Below are positions 1-9,100 of a DNA stretch of 64,000 bases, one piece after another. Made by a program: the position numbers and the translations under genes. The notes under the pieces are model-generated. The model did not search any database. It had not been told where the DNA came from and was given only the letters and a program-made list of their open reading frames with translations. Numbering within the stretch: the first letter of the stretch is position 1; every line of letters starts with the position of its first letter. Location of the stretch: contig CAZOGK010000001.1 in the NCBI GenBank assembly GCA_964579295.1, positions 214,302-278,301 of the forward strand, given 5' to 3'. Source of the DNA: JAAYYY01 sp964579295. Its GTDB lineage: Bacteria > Chloroflexota > Anaerolineae > Promineifilales > Promineifilaceae.

Positions 1-1099
1 GGCTATCGCTGCGTACGATGAGGCCGGCGTGCTGCTTCTTCTGCATGCGCCAGACCACTTCTGGCTCGCGGTAGCCGGAGAGGTCGGGCCACTCCTGGCG
101 GGCCAGGCAGACCAGGAGGCCCGCGTGCCCGCTCTCCGGGGTGGGCGGCGTATAGCTCTCGCCGCGAATGCCGGCGACCTCCAGCCTGGCCCACTCGTGC
201 CACAGGTTAATGCCACTGGCCGCCTGCACCATGTCGTGGATGTTGGCGCCGCCGACGCGGGCGGCCGTCTCCAGGAAGTAGATCGTGCCGTCTGCGGCGC
301 GGATGAATTCGGTGTGCGTGGCGCCCTCTTCCATGCCCAGCGCTTTCTGCAGCCGCTCGTTGAGCGCCAGCAGCTCCTGGCCCACCGGATCATCGTCGGC
401 CAGGGTGCGCGTAATGAAGACGCCGCCGCCGTGGGCCACGTCCATCGGCGGCTGCCCGTACTTGCTGGCGATGGCGAAGACCATTTCGCCGCCGTGGGCA
501 ATGCCGTCCACGTGATAGACCTCGCCGGGCACATACTGCTCCAGAAGGAAGAACGACTGCTCGTCGCCCAGCTCGCCCAGCCAGCGCCACACTTCGTCGC
601 GGTGCCCCACCTTCTTGATGCCCATGGCGCCCGCTTCCGAGCGCGGCTTGAGAACCCAGGGAGCGGGCACGTCTTCCAGATAGGCGTTCAGCTCCTCGTA
701 GTTGAAGACCGGGGCAAAGGCGGGCACCGGGATGCCGGCTGCAGCCGCGCCCATCCGCATCGACAGCTTGTCGCGGAAAAAGCGGGCGCGCGTTGTGCCC
801 ATGCCCGGCAGGCGCAAATGCTCGCGCAGCTGCGCCGACGTCTCCACGTCATAGTCGTCGAGTGGGATGATACGATCCAGCGTGCGCTCGCGGGCCAGGT
901 AGCTGACCGCATGGGTAATGTCCGGCTGCTGTCCCAGCTCCGGCATCAGGTAGCGCTCGTCGATGCTGTCCATCGGCCAGCCTTCGTCGGCAAGCTTCTC
1001 TTTAGCAATCAAAATGACGTGGCAGCCCAGTCTGTGCGCCTCTTCCAGAAATGGCTCTCCCTTGAAGTAGCTTGCCAGGCAAAGCAGGGTCGGCTTCAT
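1..1099 (-). CDS. ATP-grasp ligase (3' end cut by window edge)
   Basis: This frame is open from an ATG at 1099 to the left edge, giving 366 residues without a stop. The N-terminal part (about 1-110) looks like a pre-ATP-grasp Rossmann-like domain. The ATP-grasp core follows: Lys151 in a KPRSEAGAMG stretch, a LEQYVPGE segment near 187, an acidic HTEF at 262-265, and FLETAARVGGANIHD at 275-289 with the Glu and Asn expected to bind Mg2+. The family joins a carboxylate to an amine or thiol with ATP. A purine-like spacer with GGAG lies just upstream of the start. It is the fourth gene of a minus-strand cluster (hydrolase, ATP-grasp, circularly permuted ATP-grasp, this gene), 33 nt behind its neighbour. 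Substrate unknown. Confidence 0.85.
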   Translation of the reverse strand, partial: MKPTLLCLASYFKGEPFLEEAHRLGCHVILIAKEKLADEGWPMDSIDERYLMPELGQQPDITHAVSYLARERTLDRIIPLDDYDVETSAQLREHLRLPGMGTTRARFFRDKLSMRMGAAAAGIPVPAFAPVFNYEELNAYLEDVPAPWVLKPRSEAGAMGIKKVGHRDEVWRWLGELGDEQSFFLLEQYVPGEVYHVDGIAHGGEMVFAIASKYGQPPMDVAHGGGVFITRTLADDDPVGQELLALNERLQKALGMEEGATHTEFIRAADGTIYFLETAARVGGANIHDMVQAASGINLWHEWARLEVAGIRGESYTPPTPESGHAGLLVCLARQEWPDLSGYREPEVVWRMQKKQHAGLIVRSDS

Positions 1100-1132
1100 C
1101 TCACTCTCCTCCTGTGCGGCGCTGCGGCGCTC

Positions 1133-2485
1133 TCAGCGTTTAGCGACAATAAAGGTGGGCACCGAAGAGCCGCCGCCCGCCGTGACGTTGAGCAGCGGGT
1201 CGGTCGCCAGTCGCGTCAGGCAGCCATCCACGTAGTCGCCGTAGAAAATAAACGGCGCCGTGTCCAGCAGCCGATCATAGATGAGCAGCTGGCCGTCCAC
1301 CATACTCGGGTAAGGCTCGCGCGGGATCTCGACCTTTTCCTGGACCACGTGCGGCGACTGCAGCGCATGCTGCACGGCGGCTTCCCACTCGTCGTTGCCC
1401 ACCAGCCAGCCAAGCACAATGCCGTGGCCCCCATAATCGTCGTTGGGCTTGAGCACCATCCTGTCTTTGTAGGCCAGAATGTGTGGGATGAGGTCGACGC
1501 GCTCTCCCTGGTAGCTGGTATAGCGCTCGGCAACCACCCGCGTCCACGGGATGTGGGCGTGGATAGCCTCCAGCTCGGCCGGCGCATAGAGCGCGGCGTT
1601 ACGTTCGTCGCTGAGCACGGCGAGGCTGGCCTTCTTATAGAGCAGCTTGCAGTTAAAGGGATTGACCATGCAGACGTTGCCATCGCGCACCGCCTGCACG
1701 ACGGGATGGTCGAGGCCGCATTGCTCCACCAGCTCGGTGATCAGAATACGCTTGTAGATGAGCGTGATGTGGAAGTCGCCGGCCATCAGTCTGCCGTTCT
1801 CGTAGGTAACTTCCTGCGGCGCGCAGATGATCGTCTCCAGCCCCTGCGAGTGAAAATAGTTGAGGAAGAGACGGAACTCGCTATAAGTGGGCACGTCGTC
1901 CCAGTCGAGGATGGCGATGCGGGGTCGCGAGCGGTCGCCCGACCACTGCCGGTAGGCGTCGAGCAAGGCGTGCATGACACGGTAGCGGGTGGATAGGGAG
2001 CGCACCTCATACTTGTGGAAGAACTCGCGCATGATGGGCAGGCTGTAGAACACCTCGGACAACTCGTCATTGTAGGCGGACGCGGCCGGCACTTCGGCGT
2101 TGTATTCGGTGAAGCACAGTGTGTCGCTATCGGTCAGATAGAAGGCGTCGAGCCGGGAGAGCGGCGTCGGGTAGCTGTAGCCGGCGTCTATCTGCAGCAG
2201 CTCTTTCTCCCAGGGCACCAGACCGAACTGGCCAAGCATGTCCGGCGATTCCAGCGCCGCCCGGTAGGCTTTGGCAAAGGCGCTCAGCAGGGGCTGGGTC
2301 TGCGTCTGGATGAAGCGGTATTGGGAATAGGTCAGGAAGCGGGGGCGGAGAACCGTGCAGAGCGGGCGGCTGCCGAAAAAGAGACCATGCCGCCGTAACT
2401 GCTCGTCCAGCATCTCCTGCGACTCCTCCGCCACCGCCGGCGTGAGCAGCTCGTGATACGTCTGGATAGCATCTTGCAGACCCAT
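1133..2485 (-). CDS. Circularly permuted ATP-grasp family protein
   Basis: A 450-residue protein. Its segment order matches circularly permuted ATP-grasp enzymes of the glutathionylspermidine-synthase-like type. A YKRILITEL segment and 'AVRDGNVCMVNPF' in the middle come before the nucleotide-binding part 'MVLKPNDDYGGHG', then 'VVQEKVEIP', and the protein ends with a Gly/Ser-rich 'TAGGGSSVPTF'. Family members form amide bonds to carboxylates using ATP. The start at 2485 has only a weak purine-rich upstream sequence (AGAGAGAG), but a structured leader lies just 5' of it. It sits between two other ATP-grasp genes, so it probably adds a further unit to a shared product. The substrate cannot be read from sequence. 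Confidence 0.85.
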   Translation of the reverse strand: MGLQDAIQTYHELLTPAVAEESQEMLDEQLRRHGLFFGSRPLCTVLRPRFLTYSQYRFIQTQTQPLLSAFAKAYRAALESPDMLGQFGLVPWEKELLQIDAGYSYPTPLSRLDAFYLTDSDTLCFTEYNAEVPAASAYNDELSEVFYSLPIMREFFHKYEVRSLSTRYRVMHALLDAYRQWSGDRSRPRIAILDWDDVPTYSEFRLFLNYFHSQGLETIICAPQEVTYENGRLMAGDFHITLIYKRILITELVEQCGLDHPVVQAVRDGNVCMVNPFNCKLLYKKASLAVLSDERNAALYAPAELEAIHAHIPWTRVVAERYTSYQGERVDLIPHILAYKDRMVLKPNDDYGGHGIVLGWLVGNDEWEAAVQHALQSPHVVQEKVEIPREPYPSMVDGQLLIYDRLLDTAPFIFYGDYVDGCLTRLATDPLLNVTAGGGSSVPTFIVAKR

Positions 2486-2505
2486 AGGCTCTCTCTGTAA
2501 CTTAT

Positions 2506-2568
2506 CCAGTCGAGATTACCGGCGACCCCACCTGACAGCTTTCAATAACCGGTCAGGCATTCGACTGG
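2506..2568 (-). other. Nested inverted repeat in the leader of the CP-ATP-grasp gene
   Basis: The 107-nt gap between two cluster genes holds a perfect 8-bp outer repeat (CCAGTCGA at 2506-2513 with TCGACTGG at 2561-2568). Inside it is a perfect 6-bp repeat (CCTGAC at 2531-2536 with GTCAGG at 2552-2557). In the minus-strand transcript this would fold as a two-level hairpin ending about 20 nt before the start codon at 2485. There is no U-run, so it is not a typical terminator. It could be an RNA stability or translation element, or a protein-binding palindrome. Confidence 0.45.
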
Positions 2569-2592
2569 CGGACAATACTTTCTTCGCGGCAA

Positions 2593-3510
2593 TCAGAACA
2601 ACGCCGACCAGCGCAGCGCGTCAAGCTGCGACGAAGGATTCTGGGCGGCCGCGATGACCATATCAGCCATCGCTTCGACCACCCACTTGAAATAGTGCGG
2701 CGTCAGTGAGTTAATGTCCATATCCGGCGCCGGGTTCATGAAATCAATCGCATAAGGCACGCCGTCGCGCACGGCCCACTCGACCGTATTCATGTCGTAG
2801 CCCAACGCCTGCACCAGGGCCAGCGAGTCGTTGACAACCCGCTCCCCCAGCTCCGGGGTCATATGGTCGTGCTCGACAAGGTAGCGGCGCGCGCGCGGGT
2901 CGTACTTCATCGGCAGCACCTCTTTCTGGCCGATGCACATGCAGCGGATATATTGATCCCACTCGATGAACTCCTGCACGACCATGGTCAGCAGACCGGT
3001 CTGGTCGTAGCTGCGCAGTAGCTCTTCCTTGCTGTGGCAGACGTAGACCTCTTTCCAGCCGCCACCGTGGGCATCCTTGAGCACACAGGGCATGCCCACG
3101 TAGTCAATCACCGCGTCCCAATCGACCATGTCCAGATTGCGCAGGCTGTCGGGATGGATGATACCCGGCACGTACTCTTTGTTGGGCAGCGCCATCGTGC
3201 GCGGGCTGGCAATGCCCAGCTTGGTCGCCAGGGAAGCCTCAAAGAACTTGTCGTCGGCCGTCCACATGAACGGGTTGTTGACCACCCGTGTGCCCTGCAG
3301 CACGGCGTTCTTCAGGTAGCTGCGGTAGTATGGCACCTCGTGCGAGATGCGGTCAACTATCACGGCGTAGGGACTGGGCTCGTCCATCTGCGTGCCGCCG
3401 AGCTTAGCATATTCGGCCGTGACCCCGGCATTGCGCCCGTTGACCTCTTCGATGAAGGCGGGCGGAAACGACCATTCACGCCCAACCAGCAATCCGACTT
3501 TCAGCGCCAT
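2593..3510 (-). CDS. ATP-grasp ligase, RimK-like
   Basis: A 305-residue ATP-grasp protein of about the RimK/D-Ala ligase size. The N-terminal third (VGLLVGREWSFPPAFIEEVN) is a Rossmann-like pre-domain. The ATP-binding core includes 'PCVLKDAHGGGWKEVYV', 'VVQEFIEWDQYIR' and a C-terminal 'YAIDFMNPAPD', where the usual acidic-x-Asn metal site is expected. The role would be carboxylate-amine ligation. The gene lies 26 nt downstream of the hydrolase stop and 107 nt upstream of the CP-ATP-grasp gene, consistent with one minus-strand transcript. The start at 3510 is supported by an AGGAGG-type ribosome site immediately upstream (plus-strand cctcct at 3513-3520). Substrate unknown. Confidence 0.85.
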   Translation of the reverse strand: MALKVGLLVGREWSFPPAFIEEVNGRNAGVTAEYAKLGGTQMDEPSPYAVIVDRISHEVPYYRSYLKNAVLQGTRVVNNPFMWTADDKFFEASLATKLGIASPRTMALPNKEYVPGIIHPDSLRNLDMVDWDAVIDYVGMPCVLKDAHGGGWKEVYVCHSKEELLRSYDQTGLLTMVVQEFIEWDQYIRCMCIGQKEVLPMKYDPRARRYLVEHDHMTPELGERVVNDSLALVQALGYDMNTVEWAVRDGVPYAIDFMNPAPDMDINSLTPHYFKWVVEAMADMVIAAAQNPSSQLDALRWSALF

Positions 3511-3536
3511 ACCCTCCTCCTTTCTTCGCCCCGGTA

Positions 3537-4253
3537 TTATGCCCCGTTAATGTAACTGTGCAGCATATTGTGCCAGTAAGGCCAGTCGTGGCACCAGCAG
3601 TCCCAGACGCGCAGTGCGTGCCAGATCCCTTTCTGCCAGAGCAGGTGCGAGAAATGCTCGTTGTTGTTCACCAGGGAATCGTGGCGGCCGACGGCGAGGA
3701 TGATCTCTACTTGACGCAGCGCCTGCAGGCGCCGCTCGTCGTGCTCGTTGGGAATGTAGGCGCAGGGGTTGTGAAAATAGACGGCGCCAGCGCTACTGCC
3801 CTCCGCCCAGCGGCTGATGTCGTAGAAACCACTCATGCCAATGGTGCGGTTGACCAGATGCGGGTGTCGCAAGGCAAAATTGACGGCGTGATAGGCGCCA
3901 AAGCTGGCGCCGACGGTCATCAGGAACGGATTCCCGTTCTTCTGGCGCGAGAGGGGCAGCACCTCGCGCGTCAGGTAATTCTCATAGGCAGTCTGGTGGT
4001 GGGCCCGCGCTTCCGGCTCCTTCCAGCGGGCGTACCAGCTATCCTGATCGACGCTGTCTACGCAGTAGAACTGCAGCCAGCCGTTTTCCAGATGCTCGGC
4101 GAAGCTGCCGATAATGCCGCGGTCTTCCCACTCGAAGAAACGCCCCATCGAGGTTGGGAAAATGAGCACCCGCGCCCCGGCGTGACCGAAGATCAATAGC
4201 TCCATGTCGTGCCCTAGAGATGGGCTATACCAGCGATGATGTTCCCGGTTCAT
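3537..4253 (-). CDS. Alpha/beta-hydrolase, esterase-like
   Basis: This 238-residue protein starts MNREHHRWYS. The frame is open to 4322, but the ATG at 4253 follows AAGGAG and gives a clean N-terminus. It resembles the esterase D/putative-esterase family: the nucleophile elbow is GASFG, a likely acid Asp lies in 'AVGRHDS', and the His in 'WCHDWPYW'. There is no signal peptide, so it should be cytoplasmic. It is the first gene of the ATP-grasp cluster. It could release or hydrolyse an ester or thioester of the ligated product, or act as an editing hydrolase. Exact substrate unknown. Confidence 0.82.
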   Translation of the reverse strand: MNREHHRWYSPSLGHDMELLIFGHAGARVLIFPTSMGRFFEWEDRGIIGSFAEHLENGWLQFYCVDSVDQDSWYARWKEPEARAHHQTAYENYLTREVLPLSRQKNGNPFLMTVGASFGAYHAVNFALRHPHLVNRTIGMSGFYDISRWAEGSSAGAVYFHNPCAYIPNEHDERRLQALRQVEIILAVGRHDSLVNNNEHFSHLLWQKGIWHALRVWDCWCHDWPYWHNMLHSYINGA

Positions 4254-4563
4254 CGGCGTTTGCTCTTTCTCCTTAGCTCTCGTGTCTGGGCCGCGCCGGG
4301 CGCTGCAGGCACGGGCGGTCAAGGCCGTTTCCCTTACTGGCTTGTTTCTGTGGGGAATGTGGGTTCACACAGATTCCGGCTATTGTAGCAGCTAGACGCC
4401 AATCCGACTATGAGATAGTTTGCGATCGGCTGCTTCCGGGTAGGGCAATTTGACGCCCCTCGCCCCCCGGCTCTATAATCACTGGTGCACAAAGATGGTA
4501 CACAATGGAGTCTGCCGCCGGCCCCCTGCCCTCGCCGGCCTGGGCATACCTGACAGAAGTAGT
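4254..4563. other. 310-bp divergent intergenic region between hydrolase cluster and prfA
   Basis: No gene seen. The right part carries the near-consensus prfA promoter at 4450-4479. On the minus strand a TACAAT hexamer (plus coordinates 4382-4387) could be the -10 of the ATP-grasp cluster, though no good -35 is visible at 16-18 bp. The hydrolase Shine-Dalgarno AAGGAG lies about 15 nt before 4253. Confidence 0.5.
4450..4479 (+). promoter_or_regulatory. Sigma-70-type promoter of prfA
   Basis: TTGACG at 4450-4455 and TATAAT at 4474-4479 are separated by 18 bp, giving 11 of 12 consensus bases. The transcript would start near 4487, about 77 nt before the prfA ATG at 4564. Confidence 0.75.
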
Positions 4564-5631
4564 ATGTACGATAAGATAGCAAAAGTAGTGCAGCGCTACG
4601 AGGAAATCGAGGCGCGACTGGCCGACCCTGAGGTGCTGTCGGACCATATACAACTGCGGGAGCTGGCCCAAGAACGGTCGGATTTGCAGCCGCTGGTCGA
4701 GAGCTACCGCGAATACCAGGGGCTGCAGCAGGAGCTGGCCGGCGCGCGCGAGCTGCTGGCTACCAGTGACGATGCGGAGATGGCGGCGCTGGCCGAGGAC
4801 GAGATTGCAGAGCTGGAGGCGACCATCGAGCGCCTGGAAGCGCGGCTGCGCGAGCTGCTGGTGCCGCGCGACCCGCGCGACGACAAGAATGTCTACATCG
4901 AGATTCGCGCCGGCGCCGGCGGCGACGAAGCAGCCATTTTTGCCGCCGACCTGCTGCGCATGTATACGCGCTATGCGGAAGCCCAGAGCTGGCGCACGGA
5001 GATCGTCGGCGCCAGCGAGATTGGCGTAGGCGGCTTTAAAGAAGTGGTGCTCAGCGTCAAAGGGCGCGGCGCTTACTCTCGCTTCAAGTTCGAGAGCGGC
5101 GTCCACCGTGTGCAGCGGGTCCCCGTAACCGAGTCGCAGGGGCGCATCCACACCAGCACGGCTACCGTGGCCGTCATGCCCGAAGTAGAAGATGTCGAGG
5201 TCAACCTGGACCCGAATGACCTGGAGATCACCAGCACCTTCTCGTCGGGGCCGGGCGGGCAGCACATGCAGAAGAACGCCACGGCCATTCGCATCGTGCA
5301 CAAGCCGACGGGCATGAGTGTCAACGTGCAGAGCGAGCGCAGCCAGGTGCAAAATAAGCGCGTCGCCCTCAGTATCCTTCAGGGACGGCTGCAGGAGATA
5401 GAAGAAGCAAAGCAGCACGCTGCCGAGGCCGCCGACCGCAAATCGCAAATTGGCACCGGCGACCGCAGCGAGAAGATTCGCACCTACAACTACCCGCAGA
5501 GCCGCGTGACCGACCACCGCATCGGCTTATCCAGCTACAACCTGCAAGCCGTCATCGACGGCGACCTGGACGAGTTCATCGAGCAGCTCACCGTCGCCGA
5601 CCAGGCCGAGAAGCTGGCAGCCGTCGCCTGA
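4564..5631 (+). CDS. prfA: Peptide chain release factor 1
   Basis: The 355-residue protein starts MYDKIAKVVQRYEEIEARL. The frame stays open 114 nt further upstream, but that would overlap the promoter and 5' leader, so the ATG at 4564 is chosen; the length matches bacterial RF1. The GGQ peptidyl-tRNA hydrolysis motif is in 'GPGGQHMQKN'. The codon-recognition tripeptide PxT appears as PVT in 'RVPVTESQGR', which marks RF1 (UAA/UAG) rather than RF2. The usual neighbour prmC/hemK, which methylates the GGQ Gln, is not adjacent; a MaoC-type gene follows 27-30 nt downstream. Confidence 0.97.
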   Translation: MYDKIAKVVQRYEEIEARLADPEVLSDHIQLRELAQERSDLQPLVESYREYQGLQQELAGARELLATSDDAEMAALAEDEIAELEATIERLEARLRELLVPRDPRDDKNVYIEIRAGAGGDEAAIFAADLLRMYTRYAEAQSWRTEIVGASEIGVGGFKEVVLSVKGRGAYSRFKFESGVHRVQRVPVTESQGRIHTSTATVAVMPEVEDVEVNLDPNDLEITSTFSSGPGGQHMQKNATAIRIVHKPTGMSVNVQSERSQVQNKRVALSILQGRLQEIEEAKQHAAEAADRKSQIGTGDRSEKIRTYNYPQSRVTDHRIGLSSYNLQAVIDGDLDEFIEQLTVADQAEKLAAVA

Positions 5632-5661
5632 CACAGAACAACCCACTGTCCAGGAGATATG

Positions 5662-6126
5662 ATGACTGCATCCTACCAGCCCCGAGGCCGCTACTTTGAA
5701 GAATTCGCCGCCGGCCAACAGGTGGTGACGGCGGGCCGCACTGTGACCGAAGGCGACGTTGTCCACTTTGCCGGCATCTCCGGCGACTTCAACCAGATCC
5801 ACACGGACGCGGCCTACGCCGCCGAAACGCTGTTTGGTCAGCGCGTCGCCCACGGGCTGCTGGTGCTGTCAATTGCCACCGGCCTGGCTGTGCAGACGGG
5901 CATGATTGAGGGCACTGTGCTGGCCTTTCGTGAGGTGGAATGGAAGTTCAGCCGCCCGGTCATGATTGGCGACACGGTGCACGCCGTCATCGACATTGAA
6001 GAGACCAAAGCCCTACCGCGGCTGGGCGGCGGCAGCGTGCGCATGAAAGTAGCAGTACTCAACCAGCGCGGCGAGACAGTCAACCGCGGCCATTGGGACA
6101 TGCTGGTGCAGAGCAGGCCGTCGTGA
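5662..6126 (+). CDS. MaoC-like (R)-specific hydratase
   Basis: A 154-residue hot-dog-fold protein. The hydratase-2 motif is seen as 'SGDFNQIHTD', with the Asp/His pair used by (R)-specific enoyl-CoA hydratases (PhaJ/MaoC type), followed by 'VAHGLLVLS'. These enzymes hydrate trans-2-enoyl-CoA to (R)-3-hydroxyacyl-CoA. Two consecutive ATGs occur at 5659 and 5662; AGGAG at 5652-5656 is better spaced for the second. The C-terminal half 'VEWKFSRPVMIGDTV' is typical of the family. It may supply (R)-3-hydroxyacyl-CoA for polyester or lipid synthesis, in line with the PhaR-like gene further along, but this link is only inferred. Confidence 0.9.
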   Translation: MTASYQPRGRYFEEFAAGQQVVTAGRTVTEGDVVHFAGISGDFNQIHTDAAYAAETLFGQRVAHGLLVLSIATGLAVQTGMIEGTVLAFREVEWKFSRPVMIGDTVHAVIDIEETKALPRLGGGSVRMKVAVLNQRGETVNRGHWDMLVQSRPS

Positions 6127-6165
6127 GCGGGGAACTAATCTGCGGCCGCCGGCGTCGATAGGATC

Positions 6166-9100
6166 ATGACGGACGATCCCGAACTGCGGCCTGCCAGCAG
6201 CCCGGAGCCGGAAGACGAGGAGCCGGCGCCGCAGGACGCTCCCACCCATCCGCCAGCAACCCCTGACGAGCCCAACGAGGCGGCTGACGCCCGGCAAGGC
6301 GAGCCGGAAGAGGAGGAGGCGCAGCCTGGTCTGGGCAGCGGCACGATTTCGCTTCTCGACCTGATGGCTGAGGACGCGGAGGCGCGCGCGGGCCGGCCGC
6401 GCCCGGCGCCGCCGGCCGGCGACGAAGACGCTACGCCCACTGCGATGCCCATTCCCACGGACAGGCCGCGCCCGCTGCGCGCCCCACCGCTGCCGCCCAT
6501 CTCCCAGGACAAGACGCTGCCGGCGCGCCCGCCAGAGCTGGACGAAAACGCGACGCGGGTCGATCCTGGTCTCGCCTTTCCCGGTAGCACCGACCCCCGC
6601 TTTGCCCGGCGTCCGCCGCCGCCGCGCCGGGGACGGCCCACGCCGGAGAGACAGACGGCGCGCCACCAGCTGCCTACCCAGGCGCCGCTGCGCGCGCCGG
6701 CACGCCGCCCCGCGCCCCCGCCGCCGCGCGTCACGCCGGCCCGCAACGCGCACCCGGCCGCGACGCCGCCGGCGAGCAACCGCCGCAGCGGCGCCTGTTT
6801 CCTACGGCTCGTGCTGCTGGGTCTGCTGGCGCTGGTGGTCGGGGTTGCGCTGGCCGGCGTGGCGGCCGTGCTCGGCTACACGGTTATTGCCAGGGACTTG
6901 CCAGCCGTCGAGGAGCTGGAGCGCCGGGTCAGCACCTTCGAGACAGCGCTCATTTTTGATCGCGAAGGCAACCAGCTCTATTCGCTCTCCGATCCCAATA
7001 CGGGCAGCCGGAGCTACGTGACGCTGGACGAGATTTCGCCGCACCTGATCAACGCGACCATCGCCACCGAAGATTCGCGCTTTTACTCCAACCCTGGCTT
7101 TGACCCGATTGGCATCGCGCGAGCCATCACGCAGGCCGCCCTGGAGCGGGAGATCGTCTCCGGCGCCAGCACCATTACCCAGCAGCTCGTGCGCGCCTCG
7201 CTCCTGGACGAAGAAGAGCGGACGGAGATTACTTTCCGCCGTAAGGTGCGCGAGATCATCCTGGCCGAGGAGCTGACGCGCAAGGTCGGCAAAGACAAGG
7301 TCCTGGAGCTTTATCTCAACGAGATCTTCTACGGCAATTATGCCTACGGCATCGAGGCGGCCTCGCGCACCTACTTCGGCAAGCCGGCGCTGGAGCTAGA
7401 GCTGCACGAGGCGTCGCTCCTCGCCGGTCTACCGCAGGCGCCGGCGCAGTGGGATCCGTATACGGCGCCAGAGCTGGCCCTGGGCCGGCAGTCGCAGGTG
7501 CTAGGGCTGATGGCCCAGGAAGGCTACATTACCGCGGCGGAGGCGGAGCAGGCCATGGCCCTCGCGGCGGAGGTGGTGCGCAACCTACGGCCACCGGAAC
7601 GCCGGATCGAGCACCCGCACTTCGTCTTCACCATGCTGCAGCAGCTGGAAGAGCTGCTCGGCGCGCAGTCGCTCTATGCCGGCGGCCTGCGCGTCTACAC
7701 GACGCTCGACCCTGGCATCCAGCAAATCGCCCTTGCCGCGGTCAGTGAGCACCGCGACTTGATCCACAGCGCGGGCGCCAACAACGCCGCGCTCGTCGCC
7801 ATTCGCCCCGAGAGCGGCGAGGTGCTGGCCCTCGTCGGCAGCCTCGACTACCGCGACGAGGCGATACGCGGGCAGGTGAATATGGCCCTGGCGCCGCGCC
7901 AGCCCGGCTCGAGCCTCAAGCCGCTGGTCTATGCGGCGGCAATGGCCCAGGGCTGGACGCCGGCGACGCTCATCTGGGACGTGGAGACCGCGTTCCCGGA
8001 CGGCGCGAACCCGCCCTACGTGCCCAAGAACTTCGACGACCAGTTTCACGGGCCGGTCCGGCTCCGCCCGGCGCTGGGCAACTCCTACAATATTCCCGCT
8101 GTCAAAGCGCTGGAGTACGTGGGCGTCTGCAATTTCCTCCAGTTCCTGCCGCGAGTGGGCATTGAGCTTGTAGACGAGGGCTGCCAGACGGGCGGCGCGC
8201 CGCGCGACTATGGCCTGGCTCTGGCTCTAGGCGGCGGTGAAATCAGCCCCTTGCGGCTGACCGCTGCCTTCGCGGCGCTGGCGAATGAAGGCCACTATGT
8301 CGCCCCCTCCACGATTCTGCGCATCGAGAATCGCAGCGGCGAGCTGCTCTTTGAGCACACGCCGCCCGCACGAGCTATACCGGCCGAGCGCGCCATTTTG
8401 CCCGCCCACGCCTTCTTGCTGGCGCACATCCTCGCGGACGACGCGGCGCGGCAGGAAGAGTTCGGCCTGAACAGCGCGCTCGTCATTCCCGGTCACCAGG
8501 TAGCCGCCAAGACAGGCACTTCCGGCACGACGCGCTTTGACGTGCGCGATGGCTGGACGCTCGGCTTCACGCCGCAGATTGCCGCCGGCGTCTGGGTGGG
8601 CAATACTGATCCCCAGCCGGTAGGCGAGGGGATGTCCGGCTACCGTATGGCCTCGCCGATCTGGAACACCTTCATGACGCGCTACCTGGCCGACCAGCCG
8701 GCATTGAGCTTTGTCCAACCGAACAGCGTCATCCCCATGGAAATCTGTGCCACCTCCGGCGCCCGGCCGGGGCCAGACTGCGAGCGCCGCATCACAGAAT
8801 ATTTCGCCATCGATCAGGCGCCGCCGCCGGCCGAAGAGGACTTTATCCAGCGTATTCCCATTGACCTGTGGACAGGGGTGCGGGCCAACGACTTCTGCAA
8901 TGAAGCGGTTTACGAGGCCGGCTTTGTCAATCTGCGTGTCAGTGGGCGTGACGACGTGGTGCCGCGCGAGCTGCGCGACGCCCGCGCCTGGGTGGAGGAA
9001 ACGGCGGCCGGGCGCGCCTGGGCGGAAGCGCTTTCTGTGCCGGTGCCGCTGCGCTTGCCGCCGGCCGACGAATGTACGCCGGCGACCGAGCGGCCGGTGG

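Noticed and set aside
29..1996. Long open frame on the plus strand opposite the ATP-grasp genes
   Set aside because: It mirrors the codon pattern of the minus-strand ligase genes and shows no recognisable family; GC-rich third positions create such antisense frames.
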